A DNA stretch of 64,000 nucleotides from Burkholderia paludis (GTDB lineage Bacteria > Pseudomonadota > Gammaproteobacteria > Burkholderiales > Burkholderiaceae): positions 62,001-126,000 of the forward strand of contig NZ_JPGL01000011.1 of assembly GCF_000732615.1 (NCBI RefSeq), read 5' to 3'. Numbering within the stretch: position 1 is the stretch's first letter; each line of letters opens with the position of its first letter. The notes under the pieces are model-generated. The model ran no database searches. It was given only the letters and a program-made list of their open reading frames with translations, and had not been told where the DNA came from. A program made the translations under genes and the position numbers. Below, in pieces: positions 25,806-34,633 of the stretch.

Positions 25806-27308
25806 TTACTTGTTCGCCAGCGTGCCGCTGCTGTTGGCGCCGCCGAACAGACGCGTCAGGTACTGCGTGTTCGAGTTCATCTTGGCCATCAGCGTATTGA
25901 GCGCCGTGAATTGCGCCTGGTACTGCTTGGTCAGCTGCGACGAGTAGTCGGCCAGATCCGCCTGCTGCTGCGTGACGCGCTTCAGGTCGGCGTTCAGCGC
26001 CTTCGTGCGCACATCGATCATCCCGTCCTTCTTCGTGAACGGCGCGATCTGCTCGGCCATGCGCGTGCCGATCCCGTTCGTCGTGTTGAACAGGCGCGCG
26101 ACCCCCGACTGGTTGGTGGCCAGCGCGTTGTCGAGCTTCGCGGTGTCGATCTTCAGCGTGCCGTCCTTCTCGAGCGAGATGCCGATCGACATCAGGTTCG
26201 TGTGACCGTTGCCGCCGTCGTTGGCGACGCCGACCGAGACGGTCGATGCGAGCGCGTTGCGGATCGTGTTCAGCGTCGAATCGCCGATCAGCGCGCCCTG
26301 CGAGCTGGCCCCTTCGGTGTAGCTCGTCAGCGTGCTCATCGTCTTCACGACGGTGTTGTACAGGTTCACGAAATTCGTGATGGTCGACGCCTGCGCCTTC
26401 GCATCGGTGCTGACCGTCAGCGTCTGCGTATCGGTGGCGCTGACCGCGGCCGCCGACAGGTTCAGCGTGACGCCGTTCAGCACGCCCGACACCGCGTTGC
26501 TCGCGCTGGTCGATGCGATGCCGTTGAGCGTGAACTTCGCGTCCTGGGCGGCGGTGCTCTGCCGCCATGCGGCCGCGCTGTTGGCCGATTCGATCGTCGA
26601 CGCGCCGCCGGACGTGTCGGCCTTGGACGTGACGCCGAGGCTCGACAGCCCGTTGTCGCCGGACAGGTTGCCCACCGCGACGTTGATCGCGTTCGCCGAG
26701 CCCGTCTTCGTCGAGGCGAGCACGAGGTGGGCGCCGTCGGTGCCGTTGATGACCGTCGCGCTGATCCCGGCGTTGTCCGACGCGTTGTTGATCGCGGCCG
26801 CGATGCCCGACAGCGTGTTGTTGTTGCTGCCGATCTCGACCTTGAAGGACTGGTTGCCGAGCGACAGCGTCAGCGTGCCGGTGCCGAGCGCCTTGCTCCC
26901 GTCGAAGCCCGACGAAGCCAGGGCCTGCGAGGTCGCGATCTGCGTGACGCCGACCGTGTAGGTGCCGGCGACCGCGCCCACGCCGGCCGTGGCGGTCAGG
27001 CCCTTGCCGCTTGCGGTCGCGTTGAACGTCGACTGCAGGCCGCCGTTCTTCAGCGACGTGAGGCTCGCCTCGAGCGCGCCCAGCGCCGACGACAGTGCGC
27101 CGAACGCGGAAATCTGCGTCGAGCTGGTGGCCTGCGACGACGCAAGCGCCGCGACCCGGCCGGCCGTCTTCGCGTTCACCAGCGTCTTGACGAGCGTGCC
27201 GACGTCCATCGACGAATTGCCGGTCGAGCCGTTGATGATCGATTGCGCCGCCTGTTGCATCAGGCTGTTTGCGGTCGCGCTGGTGTTCACAGCCGAATTC
27301 GTTGCCAT
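25806..27308 (-). CDS. fliD: flagellar hook-associated protein 2 (filament cap), orphan copy
   Basis: I start at MATNSAVN (27308), with GGAGAT eight bases upstream; the frame extends further but is Arg/Pro-rich. The 500-residue protein has the FliD N-terminal domain (MDVGTLVKTLVNAKTAGRVA, with helix-rich SSQATSSTQISAFGALSSAL), a variable Ala/Ser/Thr-rich centre and the FliD C-terminal domain (GARLFNT-like segment GVARLFNTTNGIGTRMAEQI, then LNADLKRVTQQQADLADYSS and YQAQFTALNTLMAKMNSNTQ). FliD caps the filament and directs flagellin folding. No other flagellar gene (fliC, fliS, fliT) is nearby, which is unusual. Confidence 0.93.
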   Translation of the reverse strand: MATNSAVNTSATANSLMQQAAQSIINGSTGNSSMDVGTLVKTLVNAKTAGRVAALASSQATSSTQISAFGALSSALGALEASLTSLKNGGLQSTFNATASGKGLTATAGVGAVAGTYTVGVTQIATSQALASSGFDGSKALGTGTLTLSLGNQSFKVEIGSNNNTLSGIAAAINNASDNAGISATVINGTDGAHLVLASTKTGSANAINVAVGNLSGDNGLSSLGVTSKADTSGGASTIESANSAAAWRQSTAAQDAKFTLNGIASTSASNAVSGVLNGVTLNLSAAAVSATDTQTLTVSTDAKAQASTITNFVNLYNTVVKTMSTLTSYTEGASSQGALIGDSTLNTIRNALASTVSVGVANDGGNGHTNLMSIGISLEKDGTLKIDTAKLDNALATNQSGVARLFNTTNGIGTRMAEQIAPFTKKDGMIDVRTKALNADLKRVTQQQADLADYSSQLTKQYQAQFTALNTLMAKMNSNTQYLTRLFGGANSSGTLANK

Positions 27309-28360
27309 GGGTGATCTCCGGTTGAAATGCGATCCCGTGGCGCGCGGCCGTCGAGGCGATCCGGGCGGCCTCGCGGCGATTCGCCTGCGTGCCGCCTCCG
27401 CTGCGACTTGTTCCGGGTACACGGGAATGTCGGGAAAACGTAAGAACGTGCGCTATCGTATAATCAATCCGGTATTAATTGGTAATTTTTTGTAATGGCT
27501 ATTATGAAAAATGTAGCCGGAAGCGCAGTGAATCAACACACGCTAAAGATTTGCGATTTTTTGCCGTAAACACGCTGCCCCCTTTGAATCCATTCAGGGA
27601 TCGCCGCCGCTATCGGAGATTTTCCAGGGGCGGAAATGGGGGGAAATCTCCCGCCCGTACTGCTCGATAGCGTTCGGGACCGCGACGGCCGGTGAATGCG
27701 CGCAGCGCGCACCGGCAGGCTGGCATTGCGCCGGAACCCTTGTGCGCCTGGCGATATCCGCGCGTCCGACATCATGTGCCTGCCCGTCGAGCGTTTTCGT
27801 TTTCCAATACCTGTTTTCGGGCCAGAATCCGGGCCGGGTGTCTTCACCTGAAGTCAATTACGCCGCGCATTGCAATACCGGTCGAATTGCGGAAATGAAG
27901 CGGGTCTTGCGCGACTCGCATATCGAACCGGTTGTGCAATGGCGGCCGCGATGCAATGTCTCGGCCGATTTGCGTCAATTGGCGATCGTAAATCCGATTC
28001 AATCGGATTACGCGAAAGAATCGGCGCGTTTCATTTTCTTGAAACACGGAATCGGGGAATTTGCAGGGTCCGCCGGCCGTTGCCTGCCGGACTCGCCGCC
28101 TCCAATTGTCCACTTTGGCGAGACAGCCAATCATGTTTTGACGGATTGATGATTTCTGGTGGGACAGTAGACTGCACCCGTGCTTCGCCAGAACCGATCC
28201 GGAGCGCGCAGGGGAAGGCGCGAACGGATGGATTCTTCGGCGGCGGGCCATGTGGCCTGCTGTCCGATTGCGCGACGCGTGATTCGCTGCCGACCTGGCG
28301 CGCCGATGCGGCGCGCATCGGCCGCGAATGCACCAAACCGTCAATTCAAGGGTGATTGCG
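27309..28360. other. gene-poor, lower-GC 1-kb region
   Basis: Base composition is clearly more AT-rich than the surroundings (for example GTATAATCAATCCGGTATTA near 27455 and TTTTTTGTAATGGCTATTAT near 27485). Open frames of 100-160 codons occur on both strands but lack ribosome-binding sites and any motif. The region may hold the fliD promoter and decayed foreign DNA. I cannot support a gene in it. Confidence 0.5.
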
Positions 28361-28774
28361 ATGCGTTACATTTCGCTGGAATCGAAGAAGGACGAGCTGC
28401 TGCTGGCCGCTCGCGTGCTGATGATGATCCTGTTCGTGCTGTTCGGCTGGCAGAAGCTGAACGGCTTCTCGGGCACGGTCGCGTACATGGCGTCGACGGG
28501 GAACCCGGCGCCCGAGCTGGCCGCCGTGATCGCGGTGGCGGTCGAGCTGGCCGGCGGCCTGCTGATCGCGGTCGGCTTCTACACGCGCCCGCTCGCCGTG
28601 GTGTTCGCCGCCTATACGCTCGCGACCGCGCTGATCGGCCATCGCTACTGGGCGCTGCAAGGGATGGAGCAGTACATGGCGATGATCAACTTCTACAAGA
28701 ACGTGAGCATCATCGGCGGGCTGCTGTTGCTCGCGCTGACGGGGCCGGGACGGTATTCGCTCGACCGCAAGTAA
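28361..28774 (+). CDS. DoxX family membrane protein
   Basis: I start at ATG 28361, preceded by AAGGGTG. The 137-residue protein has four membrane helices: VLMMILFVLFGWQKLNGFSG, AAVIAVAVELAGGLLIAVGF, AVVFAAYTLATALIGHRYW and IIGGLLLLALTGPGRYSL. The pattern GWQKL...MASTGNPAPELAAVIAVAVELAGG is the DoxX/YphA signature. DoxX-like proteins act in the inner membrane in quinone- or thiol-linked redox roles; the specific partner is unknown. A strong terminator follows. Confidence 0.92.
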   Translation: MRYISLESKKDELLLAARVLMMILFVLFGWQKLNGFSGTVAYMASTGNPAPELAAVIAVAVELAGGLLIAVGFYTRPLAVVFAAYTLATALIGHRYWALQGMEQYMAMINFYKNVSIIGGLLLLALTGPGRYSLDRK

Positions 28775-28803
28775 CGCCGGCGACGTTTCCGTCCGGCCTC
28801 GGG

Positions 28804-28836
28804 GGCCCGGCGCATGAAAGTGCGCCGGGCCTTTTT
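28804..28836 (+). terminator. strong rho-independent terminator after doxX
   Basis: A perfect 11-bp stem (GGCCCGGCGCA / TGCGCCGGGCC) with a TGAAAG loop is followed directly by TTTTT. It separates doxX from the convergent binding-protein gene. Confidence 0.9.
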
Positions 28837-28857
28837 CGTATCGGCGGGCATGGCGCA

Positions 28858-30006
28858 CTACGCCACGCCCAGGCCGACCCAGTAGCCGGGTTGATAGGGC
28901 ACCGGCAGAAACCGCTCGTGCAGCTCGCGAAACGTGGCGTCGGGGTCGAGATCCGCGAACCGTTCCGGATGCAGCCAGCGGGCCAGGCATTGCAGCGCGA
29001 CGAAGTCGTACGGGTTGTCGTAGAACGCATGCCAGATCGCGTACACGCGCCCGGCGGCGACCGCGCGCAAGGTGCGGTAACCGGGGCGTGTCATGAGCCG
29101 CCGGAGACGGTTGCGGCTCTCGGCGAGGTTCGCGCCCGGCCCGAGCTTGACCCAGTCTCCCGCGGGCGAATAGCGCGACCAGTTGGCCCCGGTGACGATC
29201 ACGACGTCCGGCCCGGACGCGACGACCTGTTCCGGATGCAGCGCGCCGAAGCGCCGTTGCAGGAACCGGTCGCCGAGGTTTTCGCCGCCGGCGGCGTCGA
29301 CGAGTGCGCCGAAGTTGCCGTGGCCGTAGCTGAGGCAGCAATCGCCGTACAGGCCCGCCGCTCGCTCGAGCATGACGAGCGGCCGGGATGCGATCGTTCG
29401 AACCGGCTCCGTCACCCGCCGTATCTGCGTGTCGCGAAACGCGAGGAATTCGCGTGCGCGCGCCTCGCATCCCAGCAGTTCGCCGACGATTTCGACGCTG
29501 CGCGCCGTGCTGGCCGACAGCGGCGTGCGGAAATCCAGGTAGATGACGGGAATCCCTGCGCGCGCCAGGTGCGTTTCCAGCCCCGACGATGCGGCGGCCG
29601 CGCGCGAGCTCAGGTTCAGCAGCACCGCATCGGGCGCGAGTGCGATCGCCTGCTCCGCACTCAGCGTCTCCGGCGTGCCGCCGGGAAATGCAGGAATGCT
29701 GCCTATTTCCGGAAAGCGCCGCAGATACGCACGGTAGCCGTCGAGATCGGCGTTGCGGAAGTTTTCGCCCCAGCCGACGACATCCTGGAACGGCGCGTTC
29801 GGACGCAGCAACGGCAACACGTACGCCAGTGCGCCGTCGCCCAGCAGCAGGCGGCGCACCGGGCGCCGCATGGCGATGGTGCGCACGGCGATGTCCTCGA
29901 TGACGGTACGTCCGGCGGCGGCGCGTACCGCGGGAACGGACATCAGCAGCGCCGACGCAAGCAGGCCGTGCAGCAGCGTGCGGCGCGGCGGGGAAGGGTG
30001 AGTCAA
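28858..30006 (-). CDS. FepB/FecB-type iron-chelate periplasmic binding protein
   Basis: I start at TTG 30006 because GGGAGA lies ten bases upstream and it opens a signal peptide (PRRTLLHGLLASALLMSVPA, cleavage near RAAAG); the frame reaches 30156 without such features. The 382-residue protein has the class III binding-protein plan: a short first lobe (TLSAEQAIALAPDAVLLNLS), the rigid connecting helix and a second lobe with YGHGNFGALVDAAGGENLGD. It should pass a ferric siderophore or similar chelate to the permease encoded divergently. It shares a 420-base control region with the receptor operon, including a TetR operator at 30159. Confidence 0.88.
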   Translation of the reverse strand: MTHPSPPRRTLLHGLLASALLMSVPAVRAAAGRTVIEDIAVRTIAMRRPVRRLLLGDGALAYVLPLLRPNAPFQDVVGWGENFRNADLDGYRAYLRRFPEIGSIPAFPGGTPETLSAEQAIALAPDAVLLNLSSRAAAASSGLETHLARAGIPVIYLDFRTPLSASTARSVEIVGELLGCEARAREFLAFRDTQIRRVTEPVRTIASRPLVMLERAAGLYGDCCLSYGHGNFGALVDAAGGENLGDRFLQRRFGALHPEQVVASGPDVVIVTGANWSRYSPAGDWVKLGPGANLAESRNRLRRLMTRPGYRTLRAVAAGRVYAIWHAFYDNPYDFVALQCLARWLHPERFADLDPDATFRELHERFLPVPYQPGYWVGLGVA

Positions 30007-30158
30007 GTTCTCGTCTCCCGACAATGGGCCGGCGCGCGATGCCACGGTCGTCCGGCAGCCTCCGGTGGACGCGCATCGCATGCGGGACGCGGCCGGTCGA
30101 TGCGCCGGCCCGGCCTCGTCGCGCATGGGTGCGCGTGAAACGGGGCGAATCATCACAC

Positions 30159-30177
30159 ATTGACCGTCGGTCGGTCA
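30159..30177. promoter_or_regulatory. TetR-type operator A (TTGACCG-N5-CGGTCAA)
   Basis: A 7-base dyad around TCGGT, 150 bases upstream of the binding-protein start. The same arms with TGACCG/CGGTCA core recur at 30250, 36041 and 40044, each upstream of a transcription unit of the cluster. The repressor at 37694-38371 is the obvious candidate ligand. Confidence 0.75.
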
Positions 30178-30216
30178 AATGACTTTCTCCCGTTCCGAAA
30201 AATGCACGGTTGCCTC

Positions 30217-30268
30217 TTGCGCCGTAAATAAAAATGGTTATCATTCACATCGACCGGCGGTCGGTCGA
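30217..30268 (+). promoter_or_regulatory. receptor-operon promoter with Fur box and TetR operator B
   Basis: A -35-like TTGCGC (30217-30222) and a -10-like TATCAT (30239-30244, 5/6) are 16 bases apart. A sequence at 30230-30248 agrees with the 19-base Fur consensus at 13 positions by hand alignment and covers the -10. Directly adjacent, TCGACCG-GCGGT-CGGTCGA (30250-30268) is a TetR operator over the expected start of transcription. Joint iron and ligand control is the natural reading; both bindings are inferred from sequence. Confidence 0.65.
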
Positions 30269-30426
30269 TGAAAATTCCGGCCGTCTCCTTCGCTTCCGCG
30301 GTCGTGCGAAGGGGGGCGCAGCCCGGCGCGTCCCGTTGAGGCGGCGCGCCGGCAGGCGGCATCGATGCCCGGCTGCGTCGCCGTCCGTCACGAACGATCC
30401 TTTGATTCGACACCACACCCGAACCC

Positions 30427-32706
30427 ATGCAACGTCATTTCCGAATCCGATCCTGTCCGCCGGGCGGACGCGCCCGGCCCGGCCGCCGGGCCCTCTCGCA
30501 CCACGGTTTCGCGCTGTCGCTGGCGCTGGCTTCCTGCACCGGCGTGACCGGCGCCTGGGCGCAGGCCGACGCGGAGGCGGGAACCGGCGCGGCGGCCGCG
30601 CCGATCCGTGACAAGGAGGAGGCCGCCACCCTGCCGGCCGTCGCCGTGACGGGGCAGCGCGTGACGGACGGCAGCGGGCCCGAGCGGGGTTACGTGGCGG
30701 AAACGTCCAGCGTCGGCGGCAAGGCGCCGACGTCCGTGCTGGACACGCCGCAATCGGTGTCCGTGGTGACGCGCCGACTGATGGACGAGCAGCAGCCGGG
30801 CAGCGCAAGCCAGGCGCTGCGTTACGCCGCCGGCGTCAACAGCGAAAGCTACGGCGGCTTCGGAACGCACCTCGACCTCACGCGCATCCGCGGAATCGAT
30901 GCGGACTACTACCTGGACGGTCTGCGTGTCATCAGCAACACGTCGACCTGGACGCCGCAGATCGACCCCTACACGCTGGAGCGCATCGAAGTGCTGCGCG
31001 GGCCGGCCTCCGCGCTGTACGGGCAGGGTACCGGCGGCGGCGTGATCGATCAGGTCAGCCGCCGGCCGCAGCGCGACGCCGAGCACGAGATCGTGCTGCA
31101 GGCGGGCAGCTACGGGCACCGGCAGATCGGCGTCGACAGCACGGGCCCGCTGAACGCCGGGCGCACGCTCCTGTACCGCTTCACCGGCACCGGCCTGAGC
31201 GACGACGGGCAGGTGGAGGACGTGCGCCACAAGCGTGTCTATCTCGCGCCCGCGCTGACCTGGCGCCCGAACGACCGGTTGTCGTGGACCGTGCTGGCGA
31301 CGCACGTGCGCGAGCCGGAGATGCCGGACTACAACAGCCTGCCCGCGACCGCGCTCGGGTTGAACGGCAGCCGCTACCCGCAGGTGCAGCGCAACCGGAA
31401 CTACACCGACATGGATTTCGAGGGGTCGTCGCGCAAGCAGGACTCGGTCAGCTCGCTGCTGACGTACCGGCTGGGCGACGGCTGGCAGTTCAACAGCAAC
31501 CTGCGCTACATGTACGTCAACTCGGACATCCGGCGCACGTCGATCTACGGGTATCGGGACCGGGGCGGGCATCTGTGGCTGGAGGGCACCTACGGCCTCG
31601 CGCCGGCCAGCTCGCATACGTTCCAGTTCGACAACAACGTGGCGGGCACGGTGCGCACGGGCGCGCTCGCCCATCGGTTGCTGATGGGCGTCGATTACGC
31701 GAAGGGGCGGTTGATCAGCGATTCCTACCGGATGGCGCCGGTACCGTTCGATCCGTACGATCCGGTCCACTATCGGCCGCACGCGACGCCGGATTTCAGC
31801 GACAGCCAGCTCAACTGGCCGTACAACGTGCGGCAGGATTTCCAGCGCATCGGCGTCTACGCGCAGGACCAGATCGCATACGGCGGCTGGCGGCTGACGC
31901 TCGGCGGCCGGTACGACCGCTCGCGCACCGACGATACGTCGCGCAGCTACTCGCCGGTCTGGAAGTCGGGCAGGCAGGAAAACAGCCGGTGGACGGGGCG
32001 CGTCGGGCTCGGCTACGTGTTCGGGAACGGCGTGGCGCCCTACGCGAGTTACGCGACGTCGTTCGATCCGCAACTGGGCGTCGACTACAAGGGCAACGCC
32101 TTCGTGCCGGTGGAGGCGAAGCAGGTGGAAGTGGGCGTGAAGTACCACCCGCCGGGCAGCGCGACGCTGCTGACCGTCGCGCTGTTCCAGATCAACCAGA
32201 CGAACGTCAGGTCGAGCGACACGCTGCACCTCGGCTACTGGACGCAGGCGGGCGAACTGCGGGCGCGCGGGGTGGACCTGCAGGCGGTCACCCGGCTGAC
32301 GCGCGACCTGAACCTGATCGCCGGCTATACCTACCTCGACAGCAGCCTGGTCAGGGATTCGCTCTATCAAGGCAAGACGCCCGCGGGGACCCCGCGCCAT
32401 TCCGCCAGCGCGTGGCTCGACTACGGTTTCCGCGGCACGCTCGCCGGGCTGCGCATCGGCGGCGGCGTGCGCCATCTCGGCGCGACCTGGGGCAATCCGC
32501 GCAATACGTTCAGCGTCCCGTCGGCCACGCTGTTCGACCTGGCCGCCAGCTACGATCTCGGCCGCCTGATCGGGCGCGACGCGACGCTCTCGCTCAACGT
32601 GAGCAATCTGGCCAACCGCTCCTACGTGGCGAGTTGCACGTCGGAGATGTACTGCTTCATCGGACAGGACCGGGTCGTCAACGCAACGCTTTCGTACCGG
32701 TGGTGA
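30427..32706 (+). CDS. TonB-dependent siderophore receptor
   Basis: The 759-residue outer-membrane receptor imports a ferric chelate with TonB energy. After a long signal sequence (about 45 residues, cleavage near AWAQA) comes a TonB-box-like TLPAVAVTGQRV. The plug domain carries SVLDTPQSVSVVTRRLMDEQ and RIEVLRGPASALYGQGTGGG, the hallmark of the siderophore-receptor group (FhuE/FpvA-like). The 22-strand barrel ends in NATLSYRW with the terminal aromatic residue. There is no N-terminal secretin-like signalling domain, so no FecI/FecR surface signalling is expected; control is instead by the promoter sites upstream. First gene of a four-gene operon. Confidence 0.95.
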   Translation: MQRHFRIRSCPPGGRARPGRRALSHHGFALSLALASCTGVTGAWAQADAEAGTGAAAAPIRDKEEAATLPAVAVTGQRVTDGSGPERGYVAETSSVGGKAPTSVLDTPQSVSVVTRRLMDEQQPGSASQALRYAAGVNSESYGGFGTHLDLTRIRGIDADYYLDGLRVISNTSTWTPQIDPYTLERIEVLRGPASALYGQGTGGGVIDQVSRRPQRDAEHEIVLQAGSYGHRQIGVDSTGPLNAGRTLLYRFTGTGLSDDGQVEDVRHKRVYLAPALTWRPNDRLSWTVLATHVREPEMPDYNSLPATALGLNGSRYPQVQRNRNYTDMDFEGSSRKQDSVSSLLTYRLGDGWQFNSNLRYMYVNSDIRRTSIYGYRDRGGHLWLEGTYGLAPASSHTFQFDNNVAGTVRTGALAHRLLMGVDYAKGRLISDSYRMAPVPFDPYDPVHYRPHATPDFSDSQLNWPYNVRQDFQRIGVYAQDQIAYGGWRLTLGGRYDRSRTDDTSRSYSPVWKSGRQENSRWTGRVGLGYVFGNGVAPYASYATSFDPQLGVDYKGNAFVPVEAKQVEVGVKYHPPGSATLLTVALFQINQTNVRSSDTLHLGYWTQAGELRARGVDLQAVTRLTRDLNLIAGYTYLDSSLVRDSLYQGKTPAGTPRHSASAWLDYGFRGTLAGLRIGGGVRHLGATWGNPRNTFSVPSATLFDLAASYDLGRLIGRDATLSLNVSNLANRSYVASCTSEMYCFIGQDRVVNATLSYRW

Positions 32707-32707
32707 C

Positions 32708-33817
32708 ATGGCGCACACGCAAGCGGTTCCCGCGAATCCCGACGGCAGCCGGCCGGCAAGCGACCCGGACGCGGCCCGGCCCGCGCCGGGCGTGCGGCAG
32801 CTGTACGCGGGCCTGGTGCGCCGCCGCCTGCTGCGGCTCGTGCTGCTGGCCCTGCTGGCGCTGCTGTGCTGCGCCGCCGATCTGGCGGTGGGGCCGGCGC
32901 ATTACCCGGCGCTCGACGTGCTTGCGTCGCTCTGGCGCGCGGATGCCGGCGACGCCGTGCGGGTGGTGGTGCGCGACATCCGCATGCCGGCGGCGCTGAC
33001 GGCGCTGGTGGTCGGCGCGAGCCTGTCCGTCGCCGGCGTGCAGATGCAGACCGTGCTGAACAATCCGCTGGCGAGCCCGTTTACGCTCGGGGTGTCGGCG
33101 GCGGCCAGCTTCGGCGCGGCGCTCGGGCTGGTGCTGGGTGTCAGCGTGCTGCCGGCCGCGTGGGTCCCGTATGCGATCCCGGTCAATGCGTTCGCGGTGG
33201 CCATGGGCGCGGTCTTGCTGATCGATCGCGTGACGCGTTGGCGCGGCATGAGCAGCGAGCTGATCGTCCTGCTGGGGACCACGCTGGTGTTTGCGTTCAC
33301 GGCGCTGCTCCAGGGGCTGCAGTACGTGGCGCCGGACCAGGCGCTCGCGGCCGTCGTGTTCTGGAGCATGGGCAGCCTCGCCCGTACCGACGGCATCCGG
33401 GTCGCCATCATGGCCGGCGCGCTGGTGCTGACCTTCGTCGCCTTCATGCGCAACGCCTGGGCGCTGACGGCGCTGCGCCTCGGCGACGCCCGCGCCGGCG
33501 CGCTGGGCATTCCGGTCGCGCGGCTGCGCTTGCGGACCATCGTACTGAGCAGTTTCCTGGCGTCCGTCTGCGTCGCGTTCGTCGGCGCCATCGGCTTCGT
33601 CGGCCTGATCGGGCCGCACGTCGCGCGCATGCTGGTGGGCGAGGACCAGCGCTTCCTGCTGCCGGCCGCCGCACTGTGCGGGGCCGCGCTGCTGTCGGCG
33701 GCGTCGGTGGCCAGCAAGGTGGTGCTGGCCGGGCAGACGGTGCCGATCGGCATCGTCACGTCGCTGGTGGGCGTGCCGCTGTTCTTCGCGCTGATCGTGC
33801 GCAACGGGAGGCGGTGA
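32708..33817 (+). CDS. FecCD-type iron-chelate ABC permease
   Basis: The ATG is one base after the receptor stop codon. The 369-residue protein has nine to ten helices and the FecCD signature: RMPAALTALVVGASLSVAGV, QMQTVLNNPLASPFTLGVSA and, near the C terminus, GAIGFVGLIGPHVARMLVGE followed by LPAAALCGAALLSAASVASK. FecCD permeases work as homodimers or heterodimers; only one permease gene is present here, so a homodimer is likely. The stop codon overlaps the ATPase start (TGATG). Confidence 0.95.
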   Translation: MAHTQAVPANPDGSRPASDPDAARPAPGVRQLYAGLVRRRLLRLVLLALLALLCCAADLAVGPAHYPALDVLASLWRADAGDAVRVVVRDIRMPAALTALVVGASLSVAGVQMQTVLNNPLASPFTLGVSAAASFGAALGLVLGVSVLPAAWVPYAIPVNAFAVAMGAVLLIDRVTRWRGMSSELIVLLGTTLVFAFTALLQGLQYVAPDQALAAVVFWSMGSLARTDGIRVAIMAGALVLTFVAFMRNAWALTALRLGDARAGALGIPVARLRLRTIVLSSFLASVCVAFVGAIGFVGLIGPHVARMLVGEDQRFLLPAAALCGAALLSAASVASKVVLAGQTVPIGIVTSLVGVPLFFALIVRNGRR

Positions 33818-34620
33818 TGGCGTTGCTGCGCATCGAGAAGGTCGACGCGACGCTCGACGGCCGCACCGTGCTCGAGCAGGTCGACCTCGGCCCGTTGCCC
33901 GCCGGCAGCCTGACCGTGCTGCTCGGCGCCAATGCCGCGGGCAAATCCACGCTGCTGAGGCGCATCGCGGGCGCGCTCGACGGGCGCGGCGCGATCGAAG
34001 TCGACGGCCGCCCGGTGGCGAGCTGGCCGCCCCGGCATCCGAACCGCCCGGCGTTCGTTCCGCAGGACATCTTCGCCGGCGCCGCGTTGCGGGTGCTCGA
34101 GCTCATGCTGGTCGCGTGCCGGCAGCAGGGCGGCTGGCGCATCGCCGCGGACGAGCTGGACGCGGTGGCCGCGCTGCTGCGCCGGCTGCGGATCGACGCG
34201 CTGGCGGGCTGCGAGCTGCGCACGCTCAGCGGCGGGCAGCGCCAACTGGTGTCGATCGCCCAGGCGCTGATTCGCGCGCCGCGCATCCTGCTGCTGGACG
34301 AACCCACCAGCGCGCTCGATCTGCAGCGCCAGTTCGAGCTGCTGGCGCTGCTGCGCTCGCTCGCGCACGAGCACGGGCTGTGCGTGCTGATGGCCAGTCA
34401 CGACCTGAACCACACGCTGCGATTCGCCGACCACGTCGCCGTGCTGCACGCGGGGCGCGTCCTGGCGTCCGGTGCGCCGCGGGACGTCATCACGCCCGCG
34501 CTGCTGGCGCGGGTCTACGGCGTGCGGGCCCGCATCGAACCTTGCTCCGAGGGGCAACTGCATGTCGTCGTCGACGGCCCGTGCGGCGACGCTGCCCCGC
34601 CATCCATTCACCTGTCATAG
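33817..34620 (+). CDS. FecE-type iron-chelate ABC ATPase
   Basis: The ATG at 33817 overlaps the permease stop. The 267-residue ATPase has Walker A GANAAGKST (37-45, with Ala in place of the usual Gly before AGKST), Q-loop PAFVPQDIF, signature LSGGQRQ, Walker B RILLLDEPTSALDL and the H-loop MASHDLNHT. The RVYGV stretch near the C terminus is typical of the FecE/FhuC branch. It powers the permease encoded just upstream. A 13-base gap separates it from the MmgE/PrpD gene. Confidence 0.95.
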   Translation: MALLRIEKVDATLDGRTVLEQVDLGPLPAGSLTVLLGANAAGKSTLLRRIAGALDGRGAIEVDGRPVASWPPRHPNRPAFVPQDIFAGAALRVLELMLVACRQQGGWRIAADELDAVAALLRRLRIDALAGCELRTLSGGQRQLVSIAQALIRAPRILLLDEPTSALDLQRQFELLALLRSLAHEHGLCVLMASHDLNHTLRFADHVAVLHAGRVLASGAPRDVITPALLARVYGVRARIEPCSEGQLHVVVDGPCGDAAPPSIHLS

Positions 34621-34633
34621 AGAGGATTCCGAC

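Noticed and set aside
27870-28355. 161-codon plus-strand frame in the lower-GC region before doxX
   Set aside because: Cys- and Arg-rich without any recognisable motif, no ribosome-binding site, overlaps the doxX start, and an equally long minus-strand frame exists.
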